Below are positions 34,029 through 43,997 of a DNA stretch of 64,000 nucleotides, piece after piece; position 1 is the first letter of the stretch, and each line of letters starts with the position of its first letter. The stretch spans positions 124,001 through 188,000 of the forward strand of contig JAQWZF010000026.1 of the NCBI GenBank assembly GCA_029253585.1, in the 5' to 3' direction. Made by a program: the position numbers and the translations under genes. This stretch comes from Gammaproteobacteria bacterium. Lineage in GTDB: Bacteria > Pseudomonadota > Gammaproteobacteria > Pseudomonadales > Pseudohongiellaceae. The notes below the pieces were generated by a model, which worked only from the letters and a program-made list of their open reading frames with translations, had not been told where the DNA came from and ran no database searches.

Positions 34029-37000
34029 ATGAGCAACGAAAATCGCATCCCTTTGAAGTTTGGGTATCCTGCAAAGACAGGACTCTATGACCCCTCTAAG
34101 GAAAAAGATTCCTGCGGCGTTGGATTCGTTGCGAATATAAAGGGTCAGCCCAGCCATCAGATCATGCTGGACGCCTATCACCTGAATTCCCGCATGGACC
34201 ATCGCGGAGGCTGCGGCTTCGAGGCAAACACCGGCGACGGAGCGGGCATCTTGATGGCCCTGCCCAACAGCTTTTTCCACAAGGTCGCCAAAACCGAATT
34301 CGACATCGATCTGCCCCCTGCGGGTCAGTTCGCCGTAGGCAATATTTTTCTCCCTCAGGTCGATGAGGAAAGAGAAACCTGCCGCAAGATGATTAACCAG
34401 ATCATTGCTGAGGAAGGCCAAAGCCTCGTCGGCTGGAGAGAAGTTCCCATCGATGCTAAAGGGGCCGATGTCGGGCCCGCCGCGCTTATGGCGCAGCCTA
34501 GAATCGAGCAACTATTCGTCGCTTCCGAGGCCGGCTTAGAGCAGGAACAATTCGAAAGAAAGCTGTATGTAATTCGCAAGCGATTTACCCATCGGCTGCG
34601 TCTGGATCCATCGCTTACCGAAGCAAAGCAAGTTTATGCCTGCAGTCTCTCTACCAAGGTCATCGTCTATAAGGGCATGCTCACACCGGGCCAGTTGTTC
34701 CCTTTTTATGGCGACCTGACCAACCCCGATTTCGAAACCCATATGGCGATGGTGCACTCGCGCTTTAGTACCAATACCTTCCCTTCTTGGGATCGCGCGC
34801 AGCCAAATCGATTCATGAGCCACAATGGCGAGATCAACACTCTGCGCGGCAACGTGAATTCCATGGTTGCACGACAGGGCAAGGCTAAGACCGATGTATT
34901 CGGCGACAACCTAAAAGACGTATTCCCTGTTATCGATGATGACTGCTCCGACTCAGGTAGCTTCGATTCCGTATTGGAATTCATGCTGCTCTCGGGTCGC
35001 TCTCTGCCCGCCTCGGTAATGATGATGATTCCAGAGGCCTGGCAGTCAGACGTCAACATGGACCCGGTTAAGAAAGATTTCTATGAATACCATTCAGCCC
35101 TGATGGAGCCATGGGATGGTCCGGCTTCCATCGTTTTCTCAGATGGACACTATATAGGTGCAATTCTAGACCGAAACGGTCTGCGCCCCAGTCGCTATTA
35201 TGTTACCCACGATGACAAAGTCATCATGGCATCGGAAGTAGGCGTAGTGAAGGTTGATCCTGCGAATGTAAAGCTCAAGGGCCGATTGCAGCCCGGCAAG
35301 ATGTTTTTGCTAGACTTCGAAGAGGGCCGCCTGATTCCCGATGAAGAGGTCAAGCTGGCAATTGCGGGCAAGAAACCTTACGGCGACTGGCTTAGCGAAC
35401 AAAAAGTTACACTTGACCATATTGCCAAGGGCAGCGCCGCGCATTCTCTAGATAGCGAGAACATCACGCAGCGCATGCAGGCTTTCGGTTACACCACCGA
35501 GACCATGCAGTTCATGTTAATTCCTCTGGTTACTGAGTCGCGCGACCCATTGGGCTCAATGGGAAATGACTCCGCGCTTGCTTGCCTATCTGACAAGCCG
35601 CGCATGATCTATGACTATTTCAAACAGCTGTTTGCCCAGGTAACAAACCCACCTATCGACTCGATTCGTGAAGAGATTGTGATGTCGCTACGCTGTTTTA
35701 TAGGCCCGGAAGGCAACTTATTGCAGACCACGCCTGAGCAGGCTCATAGACTCAGCCTCGATCATCCAATTCTGTCCAATCAGCAGCTGTCTGATATCCG
35801 AGACATGGACTATCGAGGCATGAAGACGAAGCTGATCGATATGACCTTTGATAGTGCTGAGGAAAACGGTTTCGAGGCCGCCATGGGCCGAATCTGTAGC
35901 GAAGCGGAAACGGCGATTGATGATGGCTTTGCCTTCGTCATACTCTCCGACCGCCTGACCTCCGCCACACGCATTCCTCTAAGCGCTTTGGTTGCCTGTG
36001 GCACTGTGCACCAACACCTGATCAAGGCGCGCAAGCGAACTCAGATCGGCCTGGTTATGGAAACCGGCGAAGCCAGAGAAGTACACCACCATTGCCTGCT
36101 TACCAGCTATGGCGCAGATGCGATCAACCCCTACCTTGCCTTCGAGGCCCTTTGGCAGGCACAGCAGGAAGGTTTTCTCGGCGCGATGTTCGCCGACGAA
36201 GATGCTCTGGTTGCCGGTTACAAGAAAGGGGTCGCAAAGGGCATGCTTAAAGTGATGGCGAAGATGGGTATCTCCACTCTTCACTCCTATAAGGGCGCTC
36301 AAATTTTTGAAGCAGTTGGATTGGCAGACGAAGTCGTCGATCGCTGTTTTACAGGCACGGCCTCGCGCGTACAAGGCGTCAATTTCGACGTTCTCTTGAA
36401 GGAAAAGAGACGTCGCCATGCAATCGGATTCCCCAAGCGCGACAGCGATCGCATTCCGGTACTTCCAAATCCGGGAGATTTCCATTGGCGCTCCGGTGGC
36501 GATGCCCATATGTGGAATCCGAACTCCATCGCAAACTTGCAGGTAGCCGCAAGAACAAACAGCGCAGAAGCCTATGCAGCATTCGCAAAATTTTCGAATG
36601 AGGATGCAACACGACGCTGCACATTTAGAGGCTTACTAAAATTTAATTCCGATCCCAAGAACGCGATCTCAATTGATGAAGTTGAGCCCCCTAGCGAGAT
36701 CGTAAAACGCTTTGCTACCGGCGCGATGAGCTTCGGCTCGATCTCGGAAGAAAGCCACGAATCCCTGGCTATTGCAATGAACCGCATCGGGGGCAAATCG
36801 AATACCGGTGAAGGTGGTGAAGATCCGGAACGTTTCAAGGTAATGGCGAATGGCGATTCCAAGCGCTCCGCCATCAAGCAGGTAGCGTCGGGAAGATTCG
36901 GAGTCACGGCATGGTATCTAACCAATGCCGATGAGCTGCAGATAAAGATTGCTCAAGGCGCCAAGCCAGGCGAGGGCGGGGAGCTTCCCGGTGGCAAGGT

Positions 37001-38576
37001 AGATGAGAAGATCGCACGCATCCGTCACTCTACCCCTGGCGTGGGACTAATAAGTCCGCCGCCGCATCACGATATTTATTCGATCGAAGATATTGCGCAG
37101 TTGATTCATGATTTGAAGAATGCAAATCGTGAGGCGCGCATTAGCGTCAAGTTAGTTGCCGAGGTTGGCGTAGGCACGATCGCTGCCGGGGTGACCAAGG
37201 CGAAAACCGACCATCTGGTAATCGCCGGACATGACGGCGGCACGGGTGCGTCTCCGCTAACATCTATCAAACACGCCGGGCTTCCATGGGAGCTGGGCGT
37301 TGCCGAGACTCATCAGACGCTTGTTATGAATAACTTGCGCTCTCGCGTCGTGCTGCAGACTGATGGCCAGCTGAAGACGGGCAGAGATATCGCCATCGCA
37401 TCTCTTCTCGGTGCGGAAGAATTTGGTTTTGCTACCGCTCCTCTGATTACTCTGGGCTGTATCATGATGCGCAAGTGTCATCTCAATACCTGCCCGGTTG
37501 GTATCGCAACTCAAGACCCAGAATTGCGTGCAAAGTTTAAGGGTAAGCCCGAATACGTAGTGAACTATCTGTTCATGGTTGCCGAAGAGATGCGCGGCAT
37601 TATGGCAGAACTTGGTATTCGCACTGTGAATGAGATGATTGGCCGAGTCGATCTGTTGAAGACAGATGATGCTATCAATCACTGGAAGGCCGACGGGCTA
37701 GATCTTAGCAATATGCTGCAACCTGCCCAGGTGGTATTCGAGGGCACTGAGTTCTATAAGACTAAGGATCAGGACCATGGTCTCGAACTGGCGCTGGACA
37801 ACGAATTAATTCGTCTTTCCAAGCTAGCCCTGGATACTGGCGACAAGGTCGAGATCGAGACAGATATAATTAATACAAACCGTGTAGTCGGCACCATGCT
37901 TTCTAACGAGGTGGCGAAGCGCTGGAAAGAAGCCATGCTTCCAGAGGATACGATCAGCATCAAACTGAACGGCTCGGCCGGTCAGAGTCTGGGTGCCTGG
38001 TTAGCCAAGGGAATTACACTGACCGTCGAAGGCGATGCCAACGACTATGTAGGCAAGGGCCTTTCGGGTGGCAAGATTGTCATCTACCCACCGAAGAATT
38101 CCAGCTTCAAGGCGGAAGAGTGTGTGATTGCCGGCAACGTGAATCTATACGGCGCAACCGGTGGCGAAGCGTACTTCAGAGGCTTAGTCGCGGAGCGATT
38201 CGCCGTAAGAAACAGCGGCGCCGTAGCTGTAGTTGAAGGCATTGGCGACCATGGCTGTGAATACATGACTGGCGGGCGGGTAGTTATCTTAGGCAATACC
38301 GGCCGTAACTTTGGCGCTGGCATGAGCGGCGGAATTGCCTATCTATGGGATCCCGAGAAGGCGTTCCCCAAACAGTGCAATACCGGCACCTTCGAGCTTG
38401 AGAATCTCGTCTCGATAGATGACATTCTGGAACTCAAGGCCATGATCAAGAAACACTTCTTATATACCGAGTCACCGGTGGCGAAAAATATTCTCGATAA
38501 TTGGAAAGCGAATCTGAAGCACTTCGTTAAGGTCATGCCCACGGATTACAAGCGAGTTCTAGAGAACGCGGTCTAA
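34029..38576 (+). CDS. gltB: Glutamate synthase (NADPH) large subunit
   Basis: A 1515-residue glutamate synthase alpha chain, within the family's normal size. It transfers the amide of glutamine to 2-oxoglutarate. ATG at 34029 is preferred to the GTG at 34023. The first motif, KDSCGVGFVANIKG, holds the catalytic cysteine (about Cys29), exposed after cleavage of a short propeptide. Later come 'HSRFSTNTFPSWDRAQPNR' of the glutaminase domain, the FMN barrel ('IAGHDGGTGASPLTSIKHAG') and the 3Fe-4S motif MRKCHLNTCPVG. The C-terminal GXGXG beta-helix repeats are present ('GGRVVILGNTGRNFGAGMSG'). gltD follows by 88 bases. Confidence 0.97.
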   Translation: MSNENRIPLKFGYPAKTGLYDPSKEKDSCGVGFVANIKGQPSHQIMLDAYHLNSRMDHRGGCGFEANTGDGAGILMALPNSFFHKVAKTEFDIDLPPAGQFAVGNIFLPQVDEERETCRKMINQIIAEEGQSLVGWREVPIDAKGADVGPAALMAQPRIEQLFVASEAGLEQEQFERKLYVIRKRFTHRLRLDPSLTEAKQVYACSLSTKVIVYKGMLTPGQLFPFYGDLTNPDFETHMAMVHSRFSTNTFPSWDRAQPNRFMSHNGEINTLRGNVNSMVARQGKAKTDVFGDNLKDVFPVIDDDCSDSGSFDSVLEFMLLSGRSLPASVMMMIPEAWQSDVNMDPVKKDFYEYHSALMEPWDGPASIVFSDGHYIGAILDRNGLRPSRYYVTHDDKVIMASEVGVVKVDPANVKLKGRLQPGKMFLLDFEEGRLIPDEEVKLAIAGKKPYGDWLSEQKVTLDHIAKGSAAHSLDSENITQRMQAFGYTTETMQFMLIPLVTESRDPLGSMGNDSALACLSDKPRMIYDYFKQLFAQVTNPPIDSIREEIVMSLRCFIGPEGNLLQTTPEQAHRLSLDHPILSNQQLSDIRDMDYRGMKTKLIDMTFDSAEENGFEAAMGRICSEAETAIDDGFAFVILSDRLTSATRIPLSALVACGTVHQHLIKARKRTQIGLVMETGEAREVHHHCLLTSYGADAINPYLAFEALWQAQQEGFLGAMFADEDALVAGYKKGVAKGMLKVMAKMGISTLHSYKGAQIFEAVGLADEVVDRCFTGTASRVQGVNFDVLLKEKRRRHAIGFPKRDSDRIPVLPNPGDFHWRSGGDAHMWNPNSIANLQVAARTNSAEAYAAFAKFSNEDATRRCTFRGLLKFNSDPKNAISIDEVEPPSEIVKRFATGAMSFGSISEESHESLAIAMNRIGGKSNTGEGGEDPERFKVMANGDSKRSAIKQVASGRFGVTAWYLTNADELQIKIAQGAKPGEGGELPGGKVDEKIARIRHSTPGVGLISPPPHHDIYSIEDIAQLIHDLKNANREARISVKLVAEVGVGTIAAGVTKAKTDHLVIAGHDGGTGASPLTSIKHAGLPWELGVAETHQTLVMNNLRSRVVLQTDGQLKTGRDIAIASLLGAEEFGFATAPLITLGCIMMRKCHLNTCPVGIATQDPELRAKFKGKPEYVVNYLFMVAEEMRGIMAELGIRTVNEMIGRVDLLKTDDAINHWKADGLDLSNMLQPAQVVFEGTEFYKTKDQDHGLELALDNELIRLSKLALDTGDKVEIETDIINTNRVVGTMLSNEVAKRWKEAMLPEDTISIKLNGSAGQSLGAWLAKGITLTVEGDANDYVGKGLSGGKIVIYPPKNSSFKAEECVIAGNVNLYGATGGEAYFRGLVAERFAVRNSGAVAVVEGIGDHGCEYMTGGRVVILGNTGRNFGAGMSGGIAYLWDPEKAFPKQCNTGTFELENLVSIDDILELKAMIKKHFLYTESPVAKNILDNWKANLKHFVKVMPTDYKRVLENAV

Positions 38577-38664
38577 GCAATAATAGTATAAGAGCTATCA
38601 AAAGATTGAATCCGCTGATTGAGATCAGTCGATGCAGAAGCTTAGTAGAAAGGTAGAAAGCTAA

Positions 38665-40104
38665 ATGGGAAAGCCAACAGGATTTAAGGAATTTACTCGT
38701 CAGACCGAGCCCTATCGCAATGCGATGGATCGACTGCTGGATTATAAAGAAATTTATACCAGCCATAATGACGAACTCCTTAACAATCAAGGTGCGCGCT
38801 GCATGGATTGTGGCGTACCTTTCTGTCAGTCCGAAGAAGGCTGCCCGGTCTACAATCTCATTCCTGAATGGAATGATCTGATCTATAAGAATCGATGGCA
38901 AGAAGCGCTAGAGCGACTGCATAAGACCAATAATTTTCCCGAATTCACTGGGCGTGTCTGTCCCGCTCCCTGCGAAGGGTCCTGCGTGCTCGGTGTTAGT
39001 GAACCGGCGGTTACGATCAAGAACATCGAATGCGCCATTGTAGATAAAGGCTTCGAGAACGGATGGGTTGTCGCCAATCCGCCCGAGCAACGCAGCGATA
39101 AGAAAGTCGCAGTCATCGGGTCGGGCCCGGCGGGCCTGGCCGCTGCCGCGCAGCTGAATCTCGCAGGGCACAGCGTGACGGTCTACGAGAGAGATGATCG
39201 TATTGGCGGGCTGCTGATGTATGGCATTCCGAACATGAAGCTTGAGAAGGATATAGTCGATAGACGCGTTAACATCATTAAGGAAGAAGGCGTGAACTTC
39301 ATAGTCAATGCGGATGTGGGCGGCAACGGCGAGAATGCCGTCGACGTCGATCAGCTGTTGCAGGACAACGATGCCCTACTACTTGCAACTGGCGCCACCA
39401 CAGCACGCGATCTTAACATTCCAGATCGAGCCGGCACTGGCATTCACCTTGCCATGGAGTTCTTACACAAGAACACCAAGAGCCTTCTCGACTCTAATCT
39501 TGAAGACGAAAACTACCTGAGCGCTAAAGACAAGAAGGTGATCGTTATCGGCGGCGGTGATACCGGCACCGACTGCATAGGCACGTCACTTCGTCACGGC
39601 TGCGAGTCTCTGGTGAACTTCGAGATTATGCCCATTCCTCCACTGGACAGAGCCGATGATAACCCCTGGCCACTATGGCCGAAGATCTATCGGGTAGACT
39701 ATGGCCACCAGGAAGCGGCTGAGAAATTTGGCCAGGACCCACGCATCTATTCCATCTCTGGAAAAGAGATCGTGCGTGACGCCGACGGTGCCCTCAAGGG
39801 CATCAACACGATCAATGTCGATGAAAATTTCAAGGAGATCCCGGGCAGCGAGCAGTTCTGGGAAGCAGATCTTATTCTTCTTTCCATGGGTTTCCTGGGG
39901 CCAGAGCACTATCTCAGCGAGACATTAGGTCTGGAGTTAGATGGCCGCTCCAACTACAAGGCCGAATATCGTGATTTCCAGACGTCGAAGGCGAAAGTCT
40001 TTGCCGCCGGCGATTGTCGTCGCGGCCAATCCCTGGTTGTTCGCGCCATAGACGAAGGAAGGCTCGTTGCCGAGACGATCGATAAATACTTAGGCGGCTT
40101 ATAG
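38665..40104 (+). CDS. gltD: Glutamate synthase (NADPH) small subunit
   Basis: A 479-residue beta chain that passes electrons from NADPH through FAD and two [4Fe-4S] clusters to GltB. The N-terminal cluster motifs are '[19 protein letters not shown]' and '[13 protein letters not shown]'. The FAD motif is [14 protein letters not shown] and the NADPH motif is [11 protein letters not shown]. The C-terminal '[19 protein letters not shown]' closes the FAD site. Length and motif set are those of standard proteobacterial GltD. It lies 88 bases past gltB, with GAAAGG before the ATG, and must be made with it. Confidence 0.97.
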   Translation: MGKPTGFKEFTRQTEPYRNAMDRLLDYKEIYTSHNDELLNNQGARCMDCGVPFCQSEEGCPVYNLIPEWNDLIYKNRWQEALERLHKTNNFPEFTGRVCPAPCEGSCVLGVSEPAVTIKNIECAIVDKGFENGWVVANPPEQRSDKKVAVIGSGPAGLAAAAQLNLAGHSVTVYERDDRIGGLLMYGIPNMKLEKDIVDRRVNIIKEEGVNFIVNADVGGNGENAVDVDQLLQDNDALLLATGATTARDLNIPDRAGTGIHLAMEFLHKNTKSLLDSNLEDENYLSAKDKKVIVIGGGDTGTDCIGTSLRHGCESLVNFEIMPIPPLDRADDNPWPLWPKIYRVDYGHQEAAEKFGQDPRIYSISGKEIVRDADGALKGINTINVDENFKEIPGSEQFWEADLILLSMGFLGPEHYLSETLGLELDGRSNYKAEYRDFQTSKAKVFAAGDCRRGQSLVVRAIDEGRLVAETIDKYLGGL

Positions 40105-40541
40105 GCCTCTCAAATGGAGGCGATCGCTGAGCCACAGCCTTTCTCGATTACCTCACCCGCTAGAACCGGCCAGGCATACTCCAGAATCAGACTAAGCATC
40201 TGATATTTATTTGTTTTTTCTGCCTTCGTCTGCCACAAAAGAGAGCGATTACACACAACCCGTTTCTAGCTACTGTATTTCATGCCTGACAATCATTGCT
40301 ACTCGACGCTAAAACTGAAGCCCCTCAAAGCTGGAGTCATGGGTTCACAAAAGAATAGGATTATCGGCTACAAGCCGTCCAAATCAGGCTAACTAATAAG
40401 GTCGCCGAACACGAAATTGACCTCGGTCAGAAAATTTGGGGCAAATTTGGAAATAATTTCGCAAAGTTTCTCTAAGAGCAGTATATTTGAGTCCGGCGCG
40501 ATATGAGCGCTCGAAAATTTATAAAAATAAGGAAGCATTAG
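40105..40541. other. 437-base gap between gltD and nhaB
   Basis: I see no gene, RNA or clear hairpin with a T-run here. AT-rich blocks (about 40200-40230 and 40435-40535) suit promoter function for nhaB, and AAGGAAGC precedes its ATG. No sodium-riboswitch core could be recognised by eye. Confidence 0.35.
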
Positions 40542-42056
40542 ATGTCCTCATCAGCAACTCACCATTACCCCGATTCGCCACTCGCGATGTTTCTTGGGCA
40601 TACACCTCGTTGGTACAAACAAGCCGTATTAGCGGCTCTTGTATTAAACGTTGTTTTTTATTTCGTGCTCGGATCACTAATTACTTCGTGGATAATTCTT
40701 TTTGAGTTTATTTTTACACTCGCCATGGCACTAAAATGCTTCCCTCTACAACCGGGCGGCCTGCTTGCAATACAAGTGCTGATAATGCAGCTCACCGACA
40801 CCCATCATGTCTACGAAGAAGTTGAACATGGTCTGCCTGTGATCCTGCTAGTTATCTTCATGGTAGCCGGTGTGCATTTCCTGAGAGAAATGCTGTTTAT
40901 GTTTATGAACAAGGTATTGCTGGGCATCAAGTCTCGCGTGGTAATGAATGTCACTACCATCATAGTCGTCGCCGTTCTGTCCGCTTTCCTAGACGCTCTG
41001 ACGATTCTGGCAGTCCTCATAGCTCTTGCCACGGCCTTCTATGATGTCTATGACAAGGTGGTTTCGAAATCAGGTTATGCCGATGATCCGGCAGATGACG
41101 ATGACAGTCACATAGATGACCTGCATCGTGAAGACCTCGATGGTTTCCGTGCGTTCCTGCGGGGGCTGCTTATGCATGGCGCTATCGGCACGGCCATCGG
41201 CGGCGTATGCACTCTAGTGGGCGAGCCCGAGAATATCGTTATCGGCAGCGCGGCAGAATGGGACTTTGTTACATTTGCCACAATGGTGGGACCCGCTACG
41301 ATCCCAACTCTCTTCGCCGGCGTGTTTACCTGTTTCCTTTTAGAAAAATTAGGGTGGTTTGGTTATGGTGCTGAACTGCCAGCGGCCGTACGAAAAATCC
41401 TGGCGGATGAAGATAAGAAGCTAAAAGCTCAGGCTACCAAGGGAGACAACTTGGTAATCTACTTTCAAGCTGTGGTAGCGGTCTTAATGATTGTCGCCCT
41501 ATCACTTCACCTTGCTGAGATCGGGCTAATCGGACTCGCTGTAATCATCCTCGCCTCAGCGATGATCGGTGTCACCGATGAGCATTCAATCGGACAGGCA
41601 TTTACGGAAGGACTGCCTTTCGCATCGTTGCTAGTCGTGTTCTATGTCATCGTCGCTATGATCAATAGCCAGGCGATGTTCACGCCAGTCATGAACTGGG
41701 TATTACAGATGGAAGGGAGCCAGCAGGTCTTTATGGTATTCCTGACAAACGGCCTCTTGTCCGCAATTAGTGACAACGTGTTCGTAGCAACCATCTATAT
41801 GGATCAGATCACACCACTCATGGAGCAAGGAATAATGCCCAGAGAGATCTTCGAAGCCCAATCTGTAGCGGTTGTAATGGGTACGGGTATTCCGAGCATG
41901 TCCACACCGAATGGACAGGCTGCGTTCCTATTCCTACTCATGTCGTCTATAGCCCCACGTATTCGTCTGGGTTATGGCAGCATGGTCTATATGGCACTGC
42001 CGTACTTCCTAGTTTGTACTTCAGTGGCCGGAATAATTATGTACACTTGGTTATAA
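40542..42056 (+). CDS. nhaB: Na+/H+ antiporter NhaB
   Basis: A 504-residue inner-membrane antiporter that expels sodium in exchange for protons. About twelve hydrophobic segments surround conserved family phrases: 'AMALKCFPLQPGGLLAIQVL', 'MNVTTIIVVAVLSAFLDALT', 'GGVCTLVGEPENIVIG', 'NGLLSAISDNVFVATIYMD' and 'GIPSMSTPNGQAAFLFLL'. The length is that of E. coli NhaB (about 510). A strong AAGGA site precedes the ATG. It stands alone and is followed by a strong terminator. A marine or salt-exposed habitat would fit. Confidence 0.95.
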   Translation: MSSSATHHYPDSPLAMFLGHTPRWYKQAVLAALVLNVVFYFVLGSLITSWIILFEFIFTLAMALKCFPLQPGGLLAIQVLIMQLTDTHHVYEEVEHGLPVILLVIFMVAGVHFLREMLFMFMNKVLLGIKSRVVMNVTTIIVVAVLSAFLDALTILAVLIALATAFYDVYDKVVSKSGYADDPADDDDSHIDDLHREDLDGFRAFLRGLLMHGAIGTAIGGVCTLVGEPENIVIGSAAEWDFVTFATMVGPATIPTLFAGVFTCFLLEKLGWFGYGAELPAAVRKILADEDKKLKAQATKGDNLVIYFQAVVAVLMIVALSLHLAEIGLIGLAVIILASAMIGVTDEHSIGQAFTEGLPFASLLVVFYVIVAMINSQAMFTPVMNWVLQMEGSQQVFMVFLTNGLLSAISDNVFVATIYMDQITPLMEQGIMPREIFEAQSVAVVMGTGIPSMSTPNGQAAFLFLLMSSIAPRIRLGYGSMVYMALPYFLVCTSVAGIIMYTWL

Positions 42057-42120
42057 GCGGAGCAGGTAATTTGAGAGTCTCTATCGAAGAGCTTGAGTAG
42101 TCTTCAGAGGCTCTCGATTC

Positions 42121-42168
42121 GAGCAATAAAAAAGGGAAGGATTAATGTCTTTCCCTTTTTTATTGCTC
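42121..42168. terminator. Strong bidirectional terminator after nhaB
   Basis: An 18-bp perfect stem: GAGCAATAAAAAAGGGAA at 42121-42138, a 12-base loop, and its exact complement at 42151-42168. The A6 and T6 runs within the arms let it work in both directions. Confidence 0.9.
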
Positions 42169-42265
42169 AGCTATTTTGCATTTTCCCGCAGCCACTAATC
42201 GCTTAACTAGTCTTCCTTGGAAAGGTGATGGTCTCCCCCAACTTAATACTTAGTTGCTCAGACTC

Positions 42266-42506
42266 CTAGTAATAAGGTTTCCAGAATTTTATCGAAATGG
42301 GTGCCGCCATACCGAGTGCGAATATGATCAGAATAATACCGATCTCGGAAATCCGCGGATATATCCCGTGCTTTCCTCCGCCAATATGCCGAAGTTGACC
42401 GTGGAGGATCCGAACGCCAAGAAGTAGAGAACCGGAGTTAACTAGGTTTGGATGCTAATAGAATTGGGAGGTAAACGCCCGAGCAGATGATTATCAGAAA
42501 AAACAT
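42266..42506 (-). pseudogene. Degraded small membrane protein gene
   Basis: Three overlapping pieces on the reverse strand read like one broken membrane protein. From ATG at 42506: MFFLIIICSGVYLPI, then a stop. In a second frame: VLYFLAFGSSTVNFGILAEE. In the third: 'EIGIILIIFALGMAAPISIK' with WKPYY and a stop at 42266. None has a full start-to-stop frame of useful size. Joined, they would give a protein of about 75-80 residues with two or three membrane segments. The family is not recognised. At least two frame changes are needed, so this is proposed decay, not a proven gene. Confidence 0.35.
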
Positions 42507-42543
42507 ATCATGTATACATTATCCTAGTACCTGACCGTACACT

Positions 42544-42972
42544 CTAGTCCGGTTTAACGATCAGCACATCGCGATCAATCAGATCCAAGAGTCTCTCTGC
42601 GGTACTGCCGATAAGCACGCGATCCAAGCCCGAACGAGAGATGGCGCCCATAACGACGACGCTCGCATCCAGCTTATCGAGCAGCTTTGGCAGTGCATTC
42701 TCTATCGGCGTATCAGTCCAGTGGCAATTTTCTACCTCGACTCCCGCCTTCTTTCCAAACTCGACTAATTTTGCATTTCGATCTTCTTCATTCATTATGA
42801 GTGAATAGACACCCATGAAGAGGGGCGCGGAGTCACTGTGAAATAGATGCACTTCGCCGGAGCAGGCCTTGGCTAGCGCCTGTGAACTGGCCAGCCTCCC
42901 AAGCTTACGGAGCTGCTGCGCATGATGCGTCAGGGAAATTAAGGCGGCCGTCTTGGCTGACGTTCGATTACT
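42544..42972 (-). pseudogene. UspE-like universal stress protein, N-terminally truncated
   Basis: The frame encodes the C-terminal part of a Usp domain: first helix (QQLRKLGRLASSQALAKA), strand VHLFHS, then 'LPKLLDKLDASVVVMGAISR' and the ATP-loop-type 'GSTAERLLDLIDRDVLIVKP'. The second half resembles the second domain of UspE. What is missing is the first strand with its nucleotide-binding Asp and the whole first domain. The open frame runs straight back into the stop codon of the upstream gene (42973-42975), with no start except a GTG at 42852 lacking a ribosome site. A deletion that joined the gene to its neighbour would explain this. Confidence 0.65.
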
Positions 42973-43329
42973 CTAGTCTTTCGAAGCAAATTCACTAGGA
43001 GCTGAGGTCTGCCCACAGTGCATACAGCGCTTGGTGAGCAGGTTCATGAATATATTCTTTACGTAGAACTGCTTGTGACAGACTGGGCAGTTGAGCAGCG
43101 ACATATCGATAGCGAAGGCGGCATAAACGGCGATATAGATCCACATCATGGTATCGACGCTACGGCCATTGTTAAGCAGTATCCAAACCGCTACAACATA
43201 GACAGGCAGTGTCCAGAAGCAGACGGCAAGACGGGTGCGTGCTCTGGCTATCCTGCGTAATTTTTTTTCGAGGCCCGGCGGTTCTGGACTATTGGGCTCA
43301 TTATTCTGTGCTGATGGGGATTCATGCAT
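42973..43329 (-). CDS. Small membrane protein with C-terminal zinc ribbon
   Basis: A 118-residue protein. The N-terminal 35 residues are polar and basic, followed by two hydrophobic segments (LAVCFWTLPVYVVAVWILL and MMWIYIAVYAAFAIDMSLL). The C-terminus has a CPVCHKQF pair and a CMHCGQ pair that together make a four-cysteine zinc ribbon on the cytoplasmic side. I do not know a named family or function. It is upstream of the truncated Usp gene in the same direction, and its stop codon lies in frame with that remnant. Confidence 0.75.
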   Translation of the reverse strand: MHESPSAQNNEPNSPEPPGLEKKLRRIARARTRLAVCFWTLPVYVVAVWILLNNGRSVDTMMWIYIAVYAAFAIDMSLLNCPVCHKQFYVKNIFMNLLTKRCMHCGQTSAPSEFASKD

Positions 43330-43365
43330 AGGCTAAGTTAGAAACTCTTAGGTGACTCTGGTTAG

Positions 43366-43995
43366 TTAGACTAATAAGGAAGTTACCGCGTTCCACCCCT
43401 GACTTAAACCAATAAATAGCAATATCCCTGCAAGGAGCCGATTTACCAGCGTGCTGCTTTCCTGTAGGTGGGTTTTTAGGTAGCTACTCGCTACGACAAA
43501 ACCGTAGAGCGCCATCAATTTGCCGACGAAAACGCCCGCCAGAAAAGCCACTAGAGTGAGGCCTATATACTGAAACTCGAAATACTGACTAATTGCCGCC
43601 AGAGCGAATATCCAGAAGGGCACCGCTTGTGGATTGAGTGCAGAGATTATCAAGCCTTTTCGAAAGAAGGAGCCGGGTCTATCCGCTTCTCTTTGTAATG
43701 TCGGTTTCGGTTTGCGCGTAAAGATGAAAACCGCCAGAACAATGGAGACAAAGGCCAGGAAGAACTTGAAGAGCAGATTCGAATCGAGGAAGGTGCCGAT
43801 CAGCATGCCAAAGGAGATTGCAATCAGCGCCTGCAGTATCTCTATCAACGAGGCGGCAAACGCGATGGTCAAGCAACTGCGCCTGTCATAGTCCACGGTG
43901 GTCTTTACTACTGAGAGATTTATGGGGCCAAACGGAATGGTTCCAATGAAACAGGCGAGAAAACCAACTAAGGCATAGAGCAATGGGTTATCCAC
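43366..43995 (-). CDS. LysE-family amino-acid exporter
   Basis: A 209-residue inner-membrane protein with six hydrophobic segments. The N-terminal 'GFLACFIGTIPFGPINLSVV' is the LysE/RhtB motif (GPxN region), and 'KGLIISALNPQAVPFWIFAL' is the second conserved block with its NP motif. Family members export amino acids or similar compounds. The substrate is not predictable. The start codon is GTG, two bases past the stop of the ABC transporter gene, so the two genes are translationally coupled. Confidence 0.87.
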   Translation of the reverse strand: MDNPLLYALVGFLACFIGTIPFGPINLSVVKTTVDYDRRSCLTIAFAASLIEILQALIAISFGMLIGTFLDSNLLFKFFLAFVSIVLAVFIFTRKPKPTLQREADRPGSFFRKGLIISALNPQAVPFWIFALAAISQYFEFQYIGLTLVAFLAGVFVGKLMALYGFVVASSYLKTHLQESSTLVNRLLAGILLFIGLSQGWNAVTSLLV

Positions 43996-43997
43996 CG

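Noticed and set aside
33725..34048. 107-codon minus-strand frame across the gltB leader
   Set aside because: It overlaps the gltB start and both arms of the inverted repeat and has no ribosome site or motif.
42121..42168. 18-bp perfect inverted repeat considered as an insertion-element end
   Set aside because: It is a single hairpin with A/T runs right after nhaB and no transposase or second copy, so a terminator explains it.
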